Origin: Gillisella vitis | GTDB lineage: Bacteria; Pseudomonadota; Alphaproteobacteria; Rhizobiales; Rhizobiaceae | Assembly: GCF_014204625.1 (NCBI RefSeq) | Contig: NZ_JACHLU010000015.1 | Location: 59,044 to 123,043 of the forward strand | Direction: 5' to 3' | Length of the DNA: 64,000 nt | Shown: positions 56,224 through 63,995 of the stretch, in pieces | Position numbering within the stretch: position 1 is the first letter of the stretch | How the letters are laid out: every line of letters begins with the position of its first letter | The notes under the pieces: generated by a model | Told to the model about the DNA's origin: nothing | The model's input: the letters and a program-made list of their open reading frames with translations, nothing else | The model's database searches: none | Translations under genes and position numbers: made by a program

Positions 56224-58301
56224 GCAAGTCTGATCTCGCCCCGTTCGACGTTTCTGCCCGGATGAAAGAGTGGTTTTCATTGGCAGACTTGGCGGCACTC
56301 TGCTTGCCAGACCTGCCGCATAATGTGCCGAGCCTGCATCGGCTGGCAACCTCGCAGGGGTGGCGCAACTGCGTGGGATTGGCCCGTCAGGTCACGGGGC
56401 AGACCAAGAAGGTCTGGGAATATCATGTTTCACTGCTGCCGCCATCGGCGCGGGGTCGCATTGCCATTGCCAGTATCGCAGCGACGCCCGAAGAGTTTGA
56501 AGCAATCCGCGCGCGTAAAAACCAGCTTTGGGCACGGTTTGAAAGGCTTTCAAACGAGCATCGCGCCATCTGCAAAACCCGTTTGAACGTGCTTTGCCGG
56601 GTTGAGGAACTGGCCGCGCACAAGGGTGTGAACCGTGTGGCCGCCATTGCCATCGCCACGGCCGACGCAGGCGTTCAGAAATCGGCCTATTATGAGTGGA
56701 AGGCTTTGACCAACGGGCTGGACCGGGAAGACTGGCTGGCGGCTTTGGCTCCATCTTTCTCACCCGCTGTAGATGGTGTTGTGCCGGATATGAGCGCCAT
56801 TCACCCTGACGCATGGATGTTTCTAAAATCCGATTATCTGCGGCCGGAAAAACCCGCTTTCGCAGCCTGCTATCGTCGCATGATGAAGGTGGCCAAGCGT
56901 GAGAAATGGGCACCGATCCCTTCCGAGCGTTCGTTGCGCCGTCGCTTTGAGCGCGAAGTGGGCAAGGCTGTGACGCTGTTGAAGCGAAATGGCAGAGATA
57001 AGGCGAAGGCGCTTTATCCAACCCAGCGCCGTAGCCGTGCGCATCTTCACGCCATGGAAATGGTCAATATGGATGGCCACAAGATCGATGTGTTTGTGCG
57101 GGTGCCTTGGAAGGAACAGCCGACCCGTATGTTTGTCATCGGTATTCAGGATCTCTATTCCGGCAAAATCCTGTCATGGCGGCTATCGGAAAACGAAACA
57201 TGGGAAGCGGTTCGGCTGGTCATTGGCGATATGGTCGAAGCTTTTGGCATTCCCGAAGACATCTATCTGGATAACGGCAGGGCCTTTGCCAGCAAGTGGA
57301 TCACGGGCGGCACGGTCAACCGTTTTCGCTTCAAGGTGAAACCCGAAGATCCGCGTGGCCTGCTGACCACGCTGGGCATCAATGTGCATTGGACACGGCC
57401 ATATTCCGGCCAGTCCAAGCCGATTGAGCGCGCCTGGCGGGATCTTGCCGAAAACATCGCCAAGCATCCGTTTTGCTCGGGGGCTTACAGCGGCAACAAG
57501 CCTGATGCCAAGCCGGAAAACTACATGCAGCGGGCCATCCCGCTGGACGATTTCCGCATGCATGTGGCGGCCCAGATTGTTGAGCATAACGCGCAAGCCG
57601 GTCGTCGCGCCGAGAACTGCAAGGGCCGGAGTTTTGATGAGACCTTTGCTGCTTCCATGGCGGCACCATCCACCATTGTTCGGGTGCCATCCAAGGCGCA
57701 GGCTGCATTGTGGTTGCTGGCGTCCGACGCGATCAAGGCACAGAAGGCCAGTGGTGCAGTGCATTTCCAAGGCAACCGCTATTGGAACCGGGCGCTGAAC
57801 GAGTGGGCAGGAAAGCCGGTGATCATTCGGTTCGACCCTGATGCGCTGCATAAGCCGATCAAGGTCTATGACCTGAAAAACCGCATGATCTGTGAGGCGG
57901 AATGTGTGGCAGATGCGGGCTTTGACAACATGGATGATGCCCGTCTGCATGCCCGTGCAGTCAAGACACACCAGAAGGCGGTGGCTGCCAAGGCCGAGGC
58001 GGAAGCGGCGCTGTCTGCCCAGCAGCTGGGCGAGATCTATTACAAAGGCTCCAAGCCAGCACCCGTGGATGCGCCGGAGGTTATCAGGCCTGCTGTCACC
58101 CGTTTGATCACCCGCAGCCAGCAGGTGGAAGCGCCGGTGGACGCGGTTTGCGATCAGCATTTTGAAGACAGTTTTTCCCGCGCTCTGGGCTTGGTGCAAG
58201 GCCAGTTTCCGGGCGGTGGGGTCATTGCGTTTCCAAAAGGAAATACCCCGGCATCGGGTGTTTCCGGTGCCGGGCGTCATCAGCCAAAGCGGGATGCGTA
58301 A
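56220..58301 (+). CDS. MuA-type DDE transposase
   Basis: 693-residue phage transposase for replicative transposition and integration. N-terminal Mu HTH (EWFSLADLAALCLPDLPHNV), Ibeta/gamma-like region (130-270), rve catalytic core with D285 (VNMDGHKID), D351 (YLDNGRAFAS) and E403 (SGQSKPIERAWRD), equivalent to D269, D336, E392 of MuA. A C-terminal beta-barrel follows, then a tail from residue about 600. All catalytic residues are present and the frame is intact, so the element may still transpose. Confidence 0.95.
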   Translation: MSKSDLAPFDVSARMKEWFSLADLAALCLPDLPHNVPSLHRLATSQGWRNCVGLARQVTGQTKKVWEYHVSLLPPSARGRIAIASIAATPEEFEAIRARKNQLWARFERLSNEHRAICKTRLNVLCRVEELAAHKGVNRVAAIAIATADAGVQKSAYYEWKALTNGLDREDWLAALAPSFSPAVDGVVPDMSAIHPDAWMFLKSDYLRPEKPAFAACYRRMMKVAKREKWAPIPSERSLRRRFEREVGKAVTLLKRNGRDKAKALYPTQRRSRAHLHAMEMVNMDGHKIDVFVRVPWKEQPTRMFVIGIQDLYSGKILSWRLSENETWEAVRLVIGDMVEAFGIPEDIYLDNGRAFASKWITGGTVNRFRFKVKPEDPRGLLTTLGINVHWTRPYSGQSKPIERAWRDLAENIAKHPFCSGAYSGNKPDAKPENYMQRAIPLDDFRMHVAAQIVEHNAQAGRRAENCKGRSFDETFAASMAAPSTIVRVPSKAQAALWLLASDAIKAQKASGAVHFQGNRYWNRALNEWAGKPVIIRFDPDALHKPIKVYDLKNRMICEAECVADAGFDNMDDARLHARAVKTHQKAVAAKAEAEAALSAQQLGEIYYKGSKPAPVDAPEVIRPAVTRLITRSQQVEAPVDAVCDQHFEDSFSRALGLVQGQFPGGGVIAFPKGNTPASGVSGAGRHQPKRDA

Positions 58302-58369
58302 CAACAAAGGCAGTCTGAAGACTGCCCGATAATCGGCCCGCAAAGGGCTATTGAGGGAGTTCTATTGAG

Positions 58370-59437
58370 ATGAACAAGCATATCCACACAAGTGCTATTT
58401 CTGGTGCCATATCTGGCCCCGTTCCCGGCCCGTTGAATGCCGGAACGTGGGAGCGGCCTTTGCAGGCACCCGAAGTCTCGGCCAACAAGAGTGAGGCCGA
58501 TATTGAAAAATGGTGGGAGCTGGTGGATCGGGTCATTGCCGTTGCCCGCCAGTTTCGCTGGACCAAGGCGGAAGTCACCCGCCGCTCCGGCATGAAAGAA
58601 GCCACCTTCAGCCTGTGGTTTTCCGGTCGCTATGATGGCCGTCTCGACACTCACAATGCCATGATTGAGCAATGGCTGGATGCTTTGGAAGCCAGCGCCA
58701 GCGTGGCGGCGATGATGCCGCAATCGCCCGCTTTCATGAAGCTGCGCGGCTCGGCTGAAGTGCTGGAAACCCTGATCTGGGCGCAGATTTGCCCGGATCT
58801 GGTGATGATCACGCTGGGCGCGGGCATGGGCAAAACGGCCACCTGCGAGCATTTCACCAACACCCGGCCGCATGTTTATCATGCCACAGTGTCCGAGAGC
58901 ACCAAGACGGTGCATGGGATGCTGACCGAACTGGCCGAGCAACTGGGCGTGCGGGAAAGCAATCCGGCCCGTCTGGTCCGCGCCATTGGCATGAAGCTGA
59001 AGCGCACCGGCGATGGCACCTTGCTGATTGTTGATGAGGGCCAGCACCTCAATGATGAAGCGCTCAACCAGCTTCGGCATTTTGTGGATGTGTATCAATG
59101 CGGTGTGGCGGTTGTTGGCAATTCCGAGGTTTACAGCCGCTTTGCCAGCAACCGCAAAGGCCCAAGCTATGCCCAGCTGAAAAGCCGCATTGGCAAACGC
59201 TTGCAACGGGCGCAGCCCTACGCTGACGATCTGCAAACCTACATTGCCGCCTGGAATGTGACCGATCCGGCCTGCGTCAAATTTCTGATGGGCATTGGCC
59301 TGAAGGGCGGGGCGTTTCGGCAGGTTGAGAAGACCCTGCGCATGGCAAAGATGGTGGCGCTCGGCGCTGGCACCGAGGTGAGCCTGAAGGACATTCAGGC
59401 CGCATGGAAAAACCGCGATGTGGAGGATATGGCATGA
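58370..59437 (+). CDS. MuB-type AAA ATPase, transposition target activator
   Basis: 355-residue ATPase that brings target DNA to MuA and gives target immunity. N-terminal HTH-like part (WTKAEVTRRSGMKEATFSLW), Walker A GAGMGKTA, Walker B LLIVDEGQHL, sensor VVGNSEV, and a C-terminal helical domain. 68 nt behind the transposase, with GGGAG before the start. Intact. Confidence 0.93.
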   Translation: MNKHIHTSAISGAISGPVPGPLNAGTWERPLQAPEVSANKSEADIEKWWELVDRVIAVARQFRWTKAEVTRRSGMKEATFSLWFSGRYDGRLDTHNAMIEQWLDALEASASVAAMMPQSPAFMKLRGSAEVLETLIWAQICPDLVMITLGAGMGKTATCEHFTNTRPHVYHATVSESTKTVHGMLTELAEQLGVRESNPARLVRAIGMKLKRTGDGTLLIVDEGQHLNDEALNQLRHFVDVYQCGVAVVGNSEVYSRFASNRKGPSYAQLKSRIGKRLQRAQPYADDLQTYIAAWNVTDPACVKFLMGIGLKGGAFRQVEKTLRMAKMVALGAGTEVSLKDIQAAWKNRDVEDMA

Positions 59438-59541
59438 GCGGCAGCCCCATTCCTTCGGACCTGATCCATGTCATCTGCCAGAGTCTGGCTGCGTTCGCAC
59501 ACTCTGGCCTTGAGCTTTCGCCCGAAAAGGCTGGTGTGTGA
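59434..59541 (+). CDS. 35-residue phage ORF
   Basis: Begins in an ATGA overlap with the MuB gene and reads MSGSPIPSDLIHVICQSLAA, then a short polar tail. The overlap pattern, used elsewhere in this prophage, favours translation. No family known. Confidence 0.45.
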   Translation: MSGSPIPSDLIHVICQSLAAFAHSGLELSPEKAGV

Positions 59542-59585
59542 TGGTCATGAGCGAAGCTAAGACCATCACAGAGGCGTCATCGCTG

Positions 59586-59906
59586 TTATTTGCTAAAGGC
59601 GTAGCGCTTTGCAATGCGCTTGATCTGGGTGCAATGGGCGGTTTTTGCAGAGGGGCTCATATTGCCGATCTGCACTTCAGCTCCCTTTGTCATGATGCTG
59701 AGAGTTCCGGGAAAGCGCATGTCGTCGTCTTTGACGTTGGAATTGATGAATTTTTCGATGGCAGCCTGATCATAGGACAGGCCGCATGGGCCTTCAGATG
59801 CCAACAGATTTCCAAGTTCGTTGGCAAGCGCCATGCTGTCTGCCGCACGTGCTGCTGGTGGCAGAAGCGTCAGTCCCAGAAAGGCAAAAATCAGTTTCGT
59901 ACGCAT
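59586..59906 (-). CDS. exported protein encoded as a moron in the prophage
   Basis: 106-residue protein on the strand opposite to all early genes. Signal peptide at residues 1-21 (LIFAFLGLTLLPPAARA), mature part with two Cys (GPCGLSYDQA, KTAHCTQI) and a helix NEIGNLLA-like NELGNLLASE. It resembles small host envelope proteins rather than phage genes. Start at 59906 after GGGGGATAC. Likely a host-derived cargo gene with its own promoter. Function unknown. Confidence 0.7.
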   Translation of the reverse strand: MRTKLIFAFLGLTLLPPAARAADSMALANELGNLLASEGPCGLSYDQAAIEKFINSNVKDDDMRFPGTLSIMTKGAEVQIGNMSPSAKTAHCTQIKRIAKRYAFSK

Positions 59907-59979
59907 AGGTGTATCCCCCATAAAAACACGCTCACCTTAACAGGCGAAAACCTGACAACACGTTTTGGTGGGGGGCGCT

Positions 59980-60351
59980 GTGAGTGAAGATCTCACCCAT
60001 GAGTTGCTGACCCTGTTGGGCAAAGAGGATTTCTTTGCCCTTGTTGAAGCCTATGCGGGGATCAGGCTGTATATACCCGGTGATCCGACCCGATCGGAGT
60101 TGCCCGAAACAATCGGGATGAAGGCTGCTTTGCGGCTGGCCGAAGAGTGGCCGTGTGGCTATATCAAAGTGCCGCTGGCGCGAGAGTTTCGAATTGAACG
60201 CTATGTCGAAAACGGCATGAGCAATCGCGCCATGGCCCAGCGGTTTGGCATGACGGAAAGCGGCGTTGAGCGGCTTTTGAAGCGTGCGCGCGCAAGCAAG
60301 CCGCTTCGGCGTTCCCGAAAAAAAGACCCTCGGCAATCCGAGATGTTTTGA
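59980..60351 (+). CDS. Mor-like middle-gene transcription activator
   Basis: 123-residue protein of the Mor/C family. LLTLLGKEDFFALVEAYAGI and RLYIPGDPTRSELP match the Mor dimerisation part (Y-I-P motif); the C-terminal HTH is MSNRAMAQRFGMTESGVERL. It should switch on late/lysis genes with host RNA polymerase. Start GTG 59980 with GGGGGG upstream. Confidence 0.85.
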   Translation: MSEDLTHELLTLLGKEDFFALVEAYAGIRLYIPGDPTRSELPETIGMKAALRLAEEWPCGYIKVPLAREFRIERYVENGMSNRAMAQRFGMTESGVERLLKRARASKPLRRSRKKDPRQSEMF

Positions 60352-60452
60352 TTGCCCGCCCGCTTTGGCGGGCATGATGGCGTGTACGCGCGCGCGATAA
60401 AACTCGCATCCAGTGGTCGGCAATTGCTGGCGGAGAAACTGGAGCGCGTGAA

Positions 60453-60959
60453 ATGTCAAAATGGCCGACACAATCAACAGCCGCCGATTTTTACGGCGCA
60501 AATCTCAAAATCTCCAAGGGCGTTGCCGGTCCTGATCCGGCGTGGGAGCGGGCCAATCTTGTGTTGGTGCGGCTGCCATGGAAGGCGGTTGCGGCGTGGG
60601 ATAAATCCATTCCCATCACATCCTTGCGGGTTCACAGCAAAGTTGCCGAAAGCCTGACCCGTGTGCTGAATGCCATCTGGGAGGCGTTTGGTCGCAGCCA
60701 GCAAGCCCTTGAAGCCGCGGGCATGAACCTGATTGGCGGCGGCTATAACTGGCGGCAGATGCGCGGCAAGACGCGGCTGTCCATGCACGCCTATGGCTGT
60801 GCCGTTGATTTTGATCCCGCCCGCAACGGGCTGGGCGATCCGACGCCGGAGATGGACCGGCGCGTTGTTGCAGCCTTCAAGGCCGAGGGTTGGGTCTGGG
60901 GTGGCGACTGGTCTGCGCAAAGCCGTGACGGCATGCATTTTCAGGCGGCCACCCTATGA
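60453..60959 (+). CDS. M15-family peptidase (phage endolysin)
   Basis: 168-residue cell-wall enzyme, VanY-like. Probable Zn ligands H112 and D119 (SMHAYGCAVDFDP) and H162 (DGMHFQAA), with the W-x-W-G-G-D-W stretch at 147-153. It cuts peptidoglycan stem peptides at lysis. No signal peptide, so it depends on a holin. Stop overlaps the next start (ATGA). A 101-nt spacer without features precedes it. Confidence 0.88.
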   Translation: MSKWPTQSTAADFYGANLKISKGVAGPDPAWERANLVLVRLPWKAVAAWDKSIPITSLRVHSKVAESLTRVLNAIWEAFGRSQQALEAAGMNLIGGGYNWRQMRGKTRLSMHAYGCAVDFDPARNGLGDPTPEMDRRVVAAFKAEGWVWGGDWSAQSRDGMHFQAATL

Positions 60960-61132
60960 ACATCAGCTTCGCCAGAAAGATCATGCTAACGGCGATCTTC
61001 ACGCTCACCTGTCTGGTCCTGTGCCTGTTGGCTGCAAAGATCACCGGCTTTTCACCATCGGCCCTTGTTGTTGCTGCTTTGCTGGTCTGGCCGTTCGGCT
61101 GGATGGTTTGCCAGACGTGGAAGGATAGCTGA
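60956..61132 (+). CDS. 58-residue two-helix membrane protein (holin/antiholin candidate)
   Basis: Starts in an ATGA overlap with the endolysin. Two predicted helices (residues about 8-27 and 32-51) with a short loop, ends WKDS. Size, topology and position in the lysis cassette suggest a holin or antiholin. It overlaps the next gene by 1 nt (TGATG). Confidence 0.65.
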   Translation: MNISFARKIMLTAIFTLTCLVLCLLAAKITGFSPSALVVAALLVWPFGWMVCQTWKDS

Positions 61133-61401
61133 TGGGAAAATCATCCTACCGCACCACAAAGCTGACCCTGTGGCTGTCATCGGCCATGGCGTGGATGGTC
61201 ATTCTGATCCTTGCGGTTGGTGCGGCAAGAGCGGGTCAGGCTGTGGAGTTTGGCACTATTGCCGTGCCGTCCATGGTGATGATCATTCTTGGGGTGCTGG
61301 GCATTCATCGGGGCTTTGGCTCGGTAGACATGCATCTGATGACCCGCGCTGCAAAACCCGATCCGGCCTGTGCGGAACCTTGCACCGGGGGCCAGCCATG
61401 A
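61132..61401 (+). CDS. 89-residue membrane protein (holin candidate)
   Basis: Two membrane helices (residues about 12-33 and 42-61: LTLWLSSAMAWMVILILAVG, IAVPSMVMIILGVLGIHRG) and a polar C-terminal tail. Directly behind the 58-residue gene. One of the two should be the holin that releases the endolysin. Confidence 0.7.
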   Translation: MGKSSYRTTKLTLWLSSAMAWMVILILAVGAARAGQAVEFGTIAVPSMVMIILGVLGIHRGFGSVDMHLMTRAAKPDPACAEPCTGGQP

Positions 61402-61425
61402 AAGATCAACCATGAGAGATCAGCC

Positions 61426-61779
61426 ATGAACCGATACATCATCGCCGGTCTGGCCATCCTTGCGCTCATTGCCCTCATTGTCTGGGGCGCTGTGGCCAGT
61501 CTTGGCAAGGTCGAGAGCATGGTCGCGGCGGGTGCTGCTGCGGCGAGAAACGAGCGTGATGCGCATTGGCGGGCTGAGATTGAAAAATCAAACGCCGATG
61601 CGCAGGCGAAACTTGCTGAAACACTGAAATCCACCATGGCCGCTCAGGATGCCGCCCGCGATCAGCTTGCGGCGCTCGAGCGCCGCGCCACCGAATTGGA
61701 GAAAGACAATGATAGCTTGCCGGAGAATGGCAGGTTTGGCCTTAGCCGTAGCCGTGTCCGGTTGCTCAATGGTCAGTAA
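61426..61779 (+). CDS. Rz-like inner-membrane spanin
   Basis: 117-residue protein with an N-terminal membrane anchor (residues 4-26) and a long periplasmic coiled coil (residues 30-95, ARNERDAHWRAEIEKSNADA...ATELEKDND). Typical i-spanin; bridges the periplasm to fuse membranes in the last step of lysis. The Rz1 gene begins inside it. Confidence 0.8.
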   Translation: MNRYIIAGLAILALIALIVWGAVASLGKVESMVAAGAAAARNERDAHWRAEIEKSNADAQAKLAETLKSTMAAQDAARDQLAALERRATELEKDNDSLPENGRFGLSRSRVRLLNGQ

Positions 61780-61984
61780 AGAGCCGCCTGTGGTCAAAAC
61801 GGTGTATGTCGAGCGCGACATACCTGCGGCTGCCAAAACCCGATGTGATGCGCCTGTCACACTGCCGGATCGTGATCTGACAGACAAGGAAACGGCCTCC
61901 CGATGGGGTGCGGATCGCACGGCCCTTCGCATCTGCGAAGCCCGGCGGGCGGCGGCGGTTTCGGGAGGCACCCATGCTCCATAA
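61709..61984 (+). CDS. Rz1-like outer-membrane lipoprotein spanin
   Basis: 91-residue o-spanin in the +1 frame, starting 71 nt before the Rz stop. Lipobox VAVSGC (Cys19) after a short signal; mature part with PPVVKTVYVERDIPA and a DRDL segment. The nested Rz/Rz1 layout is like phage lambda. ATG 61727 is an alternative start. Confidence 0.8.
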   Translation: MIACRRMAGLALAVAVSGCSMVSKEPPVVKTVYVERDIPAAAKTRCDAPVTLPDRDLTDKETASRWGADRTALRICEARRAAAVSGGTHAP

Positions 61985-62192
61985 TCTGCGCCTTGAACTG
62001 GCGGACGAGCTTGCCTGTCAGGCGCGTGACGCCCGGCTGACGGAAGTGCGTGCCGATCTCAAAAAGCCGGGAGGCGCGGACTGTGTCGATTGCGAACGGC
62101 CAATCCCTCCGGCGCGTCGCCTTGCTTATCCCTCTGCCATCCGTTGCATTCAATGCCAGACCATTACTGAACGGAGGGTGGGGTGCCGATGA
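61974..62192 (+). CDS. TraR/DksA-type zinc-finger protein
   Basis: 72-residue protein with C-x2-C-x17-C-x2-C (CVDCERPIPPARR...IRCIQC), typical of phage TraR-like proteins that bind RNA polymerase in its secondary channel. GGGAGG precedes the ATG. Overlaps Rz1 by 11 nt. Confidence 0.85.
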   Translation: MLHNLRLELADELACQARDARLTEVRADLKKPGGADCVDCERPIPPARRLAYPSAIRCIQCQTITERRVGCR

Positions 62193-62518
62193 TCTTCGAT
62201 GTGACCGCCGTTGCCATTCTGATCTCGCTTGCGCTCAACGGCATCAACCTGCTCACGCAGTTTCGCACCATGCTGTCTCAAGGCGAGAAGAAGCTGGATG
62301 AGCGGCTGAAGATCGTTGAGATCAAGCAGGATGGTCTCGGCAGCCGTGTGCAAACCCTTGAAGGCGAGCTGAAACATCTGCCCGACAATGAAATGGTTCA
62401 GAAACTCCAGATCGACATGGCCGAAATGAAGGTGCAACTGACCGCCATGGTCAAATCGTCAGAAGCCACGGAGCGCGCCACCCGTCGGGTTGAGGATTTT
62501 TTGATGAACAAGGCGTGA
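62189..62518 (+). CDS. DUF2730 family phage protein
   Basis: 109-residue protein with an N-terminal membrane helix (residues about 4-22) and a coiled coil (QGEKKLDERLKIVEIKQDGL onward). In Mu-like phages it directly precedes the packaging genes. Start ATG 62189 overlaps the previous stop as ATGA; GTG 62183 is also possible. Here no packaging gene follows. Confidence 0.85.
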   Translation: MIFDVTAVAILISLALNGINLLTQFRTMLSQGEKKLDERLKIVEIKQDGLGSRVQTLEGELKHLPDNEMVQKLQIDMAEMKVQLTAMVKSSEATERATRRVEDFLMNKA

Positions 62519-62995
62519 GGGAATGAGCGGGCCGTAAGCGGGTTTTGGCAGGCTTGCGCGGGCGTTGCCGCAGGACAGGGCGAAAACCGCCTCCAGCGCC
62601 TTTAAAAGGGCCTTAAATTGGATGGCAGATCGTCTGGTTGGCTGGCGGCTGGGCACAGTAGACGACGCAAATGTTTTTTGGCTTCGCCCCCCTCATCTCT
62701 CTTCTCCCCGCTGGGGAGAAGAGAGATGAGAAAAGCCTTGTCTTTTCTCAATATACAGCCGAGGCTCCGTGCTTGTCGGGCTTGGTATCTTCTCCCCTCC
62801 GGGGAGAAGGTGGCGGCAGCCGGATGAGGGGGTAAACGGCATAGAAAACCCTTTGCCTCATGCCCTGTCATCCCGATATAGTCCTTGCAGTCAAACGGTT
62901 GCTGCCGTCTTTTCCTGCGGTCATGGCTCCATCCAGCGCTTGCGCCCACCTCTGCGGGCATGACGCCCCGGCGTCGCACATGGCAATTTGTTGCC
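62519..62995. repeat. junction replacing the head-gene block, with chromosomal repeat
   Basis: About 480 nt with no phage gene. 62688-62832 is a palindromic element: CTTCTCCCCGCTGGGGAGAAG, then TTCTCCCCTCCGGGGAGAA, and the 32-nt block 62801-62832 identical (reverse complement) to 28907-28938. It lies exactly where terminase, portal and capsid genes are expected. Confidence 0.7.
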
Positions 62996-63151
62996 ATGAC
63001 AAAACATACCGCCACACACCTTGTTGTTCGCAACACCCCTGACGTTACCGCGCCAGACGGGCTGAACCTGCTGTCTGCTCTTGCTTTCAAAGCCGGGGCT
63101 TATGCCGCCAGCCGTCCGATCGGCCACGCACCCAACCCCACGCACCACTGA
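62996..63151 (+). CDS. 51-residue phage ORF or remnant
   Basis: Reads MTKHTATHLVVRNTPDVTAP, then LNLLSALAFKAGAYAASRPI. It ends 12 nt before the gp37-like gene. It may be a genuine small gene of the gp35-gp36 area or the last piece of the deleted head block. No clear ribosome site. Confidence 0.4.
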   Translation: MTKHTATHLVVRNTPDVTAPDGLNLLSALAFKAGAYAASRPIGHAPNPTHH

Positions 63152-63163
63152 GAGGCTTGTGAG

Positions 63164-63739
63164 ATGGATTTTAGCCGCGCACCCATTGCCAGAATGGAGG
63201 CCCTGATCCGGGACCGCTTGCGCATTGCCTTTCCGGCCGATGCCATTGGCATTCAGCGGGTTCCCCGGATGATGTCGCTGAGCGAGTTCACCACGCTTGC
63301 GCAAATGTCGCCGGTGATGGGTCTGGCCTGGCGGGGCATGAAAGCCGATCCCGAAGCCGGACGGCGGCTGGATGGCAAAATGCGGTGGCGGCTCACGCTG
63401 ATTTACAAGGCCGCGAACGGGGCCGATGCCCGCTTCAAGGGCGATGACAAAGGCCTTGGGCTGGATGCGATGGTCGATGTGTCGATGTCGCTTCTGCATG
63501 GCTGGATGCTGCCGGAGGTGGGGCGCTGCACGGTCACACGAGCCCGCGGTGCGCTCCAGCGCGGCTTTACCGATGACACGGTCGCGCTTGCGCACATCGA
63601 TTTCAAGATCGGCTTTGCCACGCCCGTTGCCGATTACTACCTGCTCACCTTGCAGGATTTCCGCTCCCTTGCCGTCACGTGGTCGCATGACGGCAGCCCC
63701 GAGGTTTTCACCGACACACTGACACAGGAGACATCATGA
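63164..63739 (+). CDS. gp37-like (DUF1834) phage tail protein
   Basis: 191-residue protein. MEALIRDRLRIAFPADAIGI at the N-terminus, the core RWRLTLIYKAANGADARFKG and FKIGFATPVADYYLLTLQDF fit the Mu gp37 family, thought to terminate the tail tube. First of the tail genes; overlaps the next start by 4 nt (ATGA). Confidence 0.75.
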   Translation: MDFSRAPIARMEALIRDRLRIAFPADAIGIQRVPRMMSLSEFTTLAQMSPVMGLAWRGMKADPEAGRRLDGKMRWRLTLIYKAANGADARFKGDDKGLGLDAMVDVSMSLLHGWMLPEVGRCTVTRARGALQRGFTDDTVALAHIDFKIGFATPVADYYLLTLQDFRSLAVTWSHDGSPEVFTDTLTQETS

Positions 63740-63993
63740 CCACCCGGTATCTCAAACCCGCGCCCGGCCGCCATGTGGACCAGCCCGATGGCACGCCATG
63801 GCCCGAAAACGGCATGGAGGCGCACACCAGCCTGTTTGTGCGCCGTCGCCTGAAGGATGGCGATTTGATTGAAATCGCGCAGCCCGTGGCCTTCGAGGCC
63901 CCCGAGGCCCCCGTGGCTGCCGTATCCGAACCAGAAACACCCCCCGTCGAGCCAATCACGGCATCGGCCAACACCACCCGGAAGGACGTATAA
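63736..63993 (+). CDS. DUF2635 (Mu gp38-like) protein
   Basis: 85-residue protein. TRYLKPAPGRHVDQPDGTPW followed by the LKDGDLIE string is typical of DUF2635, found between gp37 and the tail sheath gene in Mu-like phages. The C-terminal 30 residues are Pro/Glu/Ala-rich. Confidence 0.85.
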   Translation: MTTRYLKPAPGRHVDQPDGTPWPENGMEAHTSLFVRRRLKDGDLIEIAQPVAFEAPEAPVAAVSEPETPPVEPITASANTTRKDV

Positions 63994-63995
63994 CC

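Noticed and set aside
59538..59987. 149-codon plus-strand ORF opposite the moron gene
   Set aside because: The minus strand has a clear signal peptide and ribosome site; the plus frame is Cys-rich nonsense. Only its first codons could be a real phage gene start cut by the insertion.
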